Positions 63,261 to 64,000 of a stretch of 64,000 nt of DNA are shown piece after piece; the first letter of the stretch is position 1, and the number at the start of each line of letters is the position of its first letter. Made by a program: the position numbers and the translations under genes. The notes beneath the pieces were generated by a model. It did not search any database. It saw nothing but the letters and a program-made list of their open reading frames with translations, and was not told the DNA's origin. Source of the stretch: Hirudo medicinalis (taxonomy: Eukaryota; Annelida; Clitellata; Hirudinida; Hirudinidae); the NCBI GenBank assembly GCA_011800805.1, contig MPNW01000048.1, forward strand, positions 730,101-794,100, written 5' to 3'.

Positions 63261-63466
63261 GTCACAGTCGGTGTATGTATTAAAACTAATGATTGACTGT
63301 TTTCTCAAAGGGCCATCACGGACGAGTTGATCCCCTTCACGCTGAGGTCCTCCTTCTGCAGCATCTTCTTCCACCTGCACCTCAACAGGGAGCCTCAGGA
63401 GATTGTCATCCCAATCAAATATGCCAGGCTGTGGTCGGTCATTGTTTCTGTGGACAACGTGCATGA
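55779..63466 (+). CDS. ITPR: inositol 1,4,5-trisphosphate receptor, 5' part
   Basis: N-terminal 822 codons of an ER calcium-release channel. Exons: 55779-55876, 55938-56008, 56150-56265, 56426-56512, 57592-57750, 57993-58091, 58365-58448, 58657-58803, 59013-59108, 59197-59432, 59516-59785, 59862-60003, 60164-60298, 60476-60648, 60822-60942, 61394-61575, 63056-63151, 63311-63466; the frame is unbroken and continues past the window. The order is the suppressor domain (from [12 protein letters not shown]), MIR repeats ([28 protein letters not shown]), and the IP3-binding core. IP3 contacts visible are RTTAR (human RTTGR, 265-269), [11 protein letters not shown] (R504, K508, R511) and DYRKNQ (Y567-K569). 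The Gly of the first loop is Ala270 here. A DYLSDLC segment follows. Intron 2 begins GC. Single-copy ITPR versus a paralogue cannot be judged. Confidence 0.93.
56749..56935 (+). repeat. composite interspersed repeat in ITPR intron 4
   Basis: Holds tgggttgcgttcctgcat (the right end of the 61-bp element, reversed), a gtttatttgattaaagtccc string also found at 11001-11020, and then cgcaacccaacctgcaccgcc, which resembles 3751-3775 next to the L2-like tail. Confidence 0.4.
60989..61026 (-). repeat. L2-like LINE tail fragment
   Basis: On the minus strand: aggcgcctctgacgcc, then ggcgccttacaaatg, matching the second half of 3747-3852. It lies in ITPR intron 15, just 3' of exon 15, and is followed by a long AAT/TAA microsatellite (61120-61300). 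Confidence 0.4.
61940..62960 (+). mobile_element. internally deleted CR1/L2/Jockey-like LINE
   Basis: In ITPR intron 16. The left part (about 61955-62280) encodes an APE-type endonuclease end with LDLLLYDDP and the SSDHNIITF motif. The following part (to about 62460) has a basic [16 protein letters not shown] stretch. The right part (about 62655-62850) reads in broken frames like the C-terminus of such LINEs: RGHQFKL..., then LPNSIVSAS. The whole reverse transcriptase is missing between them. Dead copy, same orientation as the host gene. Confidence 0.65.
63220..63262. repeat. ATC microsatellite in ITPR intron 17
   Basis: An uninterrupted run of about 12 ATC units, 70 bases 3' of exon 17. Confidence 0.85.
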
Positions 63467-63656
63467 GTAGGTTTTTCTTGCTTTAATCGATTAATACTTA
63501 TTTGGTAATCTACATTTAATGGTAATATTTAAACATCCTTTAAAATTCAAATTTATTAATAATTGGTAATTACCATTATAAATATTAAATATTCGATAAA
63601 TTAATAACATCTTCAGATGAATGACTATAATAAACTTATGCACATAACTTAATTCG

Positions 63657-63696
63657 ATGATTTTGATGGTGATGGTGACGATGATGATTATGATTA

Positions 63697-63728
<32 letters not shown>

Positions 63729-63890
63729 GTTGTTGTTATTATTACTGTTATTGTTAATGCTATTGCTATTGTTATTGTTACTGTTATTGTTATTGTTGTT
63801 ATCATAATCATGATCATCACCATCATCATCATCATTGTCATCATCATCGTCGTCGTCATCATCATCATCATCATCATCAACATCATCATC
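63657..63890. repeat. compound ATT/GTT/ATC microsatellite
   Basis: Blocks of ATT, GTT/ATT and ATC/GTC trinucleotides over about 230 bases in the ITPR intron after exon 18. The open frames read from it on both strands are low-complexity artefacts. A candidate next exon (about 63893-64000) follows, but its phase does not fit and it was not added to the gene. Confidence 0.85.
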
Positions 63891-64000
63891 AGATGTGCTG
63901 GAGTATGTGGATTGTGGATGCAATGGCTTCCTTAGCAACGTGTGTCTGGTCGTGGCGTCGTACAGCGACATGTTCCTCAACAGGCACCAGGAGGAGTGAG

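Noticed and set aside
63491..63980. Open frames rich in Met/Thr, Asp/Asn or Ile on both strands
   Set aside because: They are translations of trinucleotide microsatellites.
63893..64000. Candidate ITPR exon 19
   Set aside because: The acceptor lies in an ATC repeat, the phase does not follow exon 18, and the peptide is not clearly IP3-receptor-like.

Overview
This is a window of animal nuclear DNA. It is AT-rich, its genes are split by AT-rich GT-AG introns, and it carries several transposon classes and animal-specific families: an IP3 receptor, a FE65-like double-PTB protein, the cilia factor ZMYND10, CYP4-type P450s and CUB-trypsin proteases. The phylum cannot be fixed from this window. 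A marine invertebrate is my best guess, and an invertebrate chordate is possible. No CRISPR array, rRNA or tRNA gene was recognised.

Layout. About 1-5.1 kb is intergenic, with minisatellites, L2-like LINE tails and one orphan exon candidate. A bacterial-type D-3-hydroxybutyrate dehydrogenase with seven recognisable exons lies on the minus strand at 5.1-7.1 kb. Two tandem minus-strand genes for secreted CUB-trypsin proteases follow (8.4-12.6 and 14.4-18.6 kb); their CUB and catalytic exons have almost identical lengths. From 18.6 to 22.2 kb there are only repeats and transposon relics. A plus-strand FE65-like gene (22.2-25.9 kb, 11 exons) comes next.

Three CYP4-like P450 genes of 12 coding exons each then follow: A (minus, 26.3-30.4 kb), B (plus, head to head with A, 31.9-42.1 kb) and C (plus, 47.2-51.3 kb). 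B is long because its introns hold a hAT-type MITE, a splice-site-derived minisatellite, a foldback-element arm, unidentified ORFs, a decayed R2/CRE-like retrotransposon and another decayed transposon-like coding relic. A single-exon LicD-type gene sits between B and C. An intronless ZMYND10 gene is on the minus strand at 53.4-54.8 kb. The 5' part of an IP3 receptor gene (plus, from 55.8 kb) runs off the right end; 18 coding exons (822 codons) were traced.

For the 5'-complete multi-exon genes the reading frame closes across every junction (493, 490, 504, 505 and 506 aa), which supports the exon models. Two joins remain open: the 5' end of the dehydrogenase, and the acidic exon of the second protease. 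I see no wholly new system. The most distinctive items are the protease pair (one with Arg at position 193, one with an Asp/His-rich insert), the P450 trio lacking the CYP4 heme-linking Glu, repeated GC-AG introns, and a minisatellite built from a splice acceptor.
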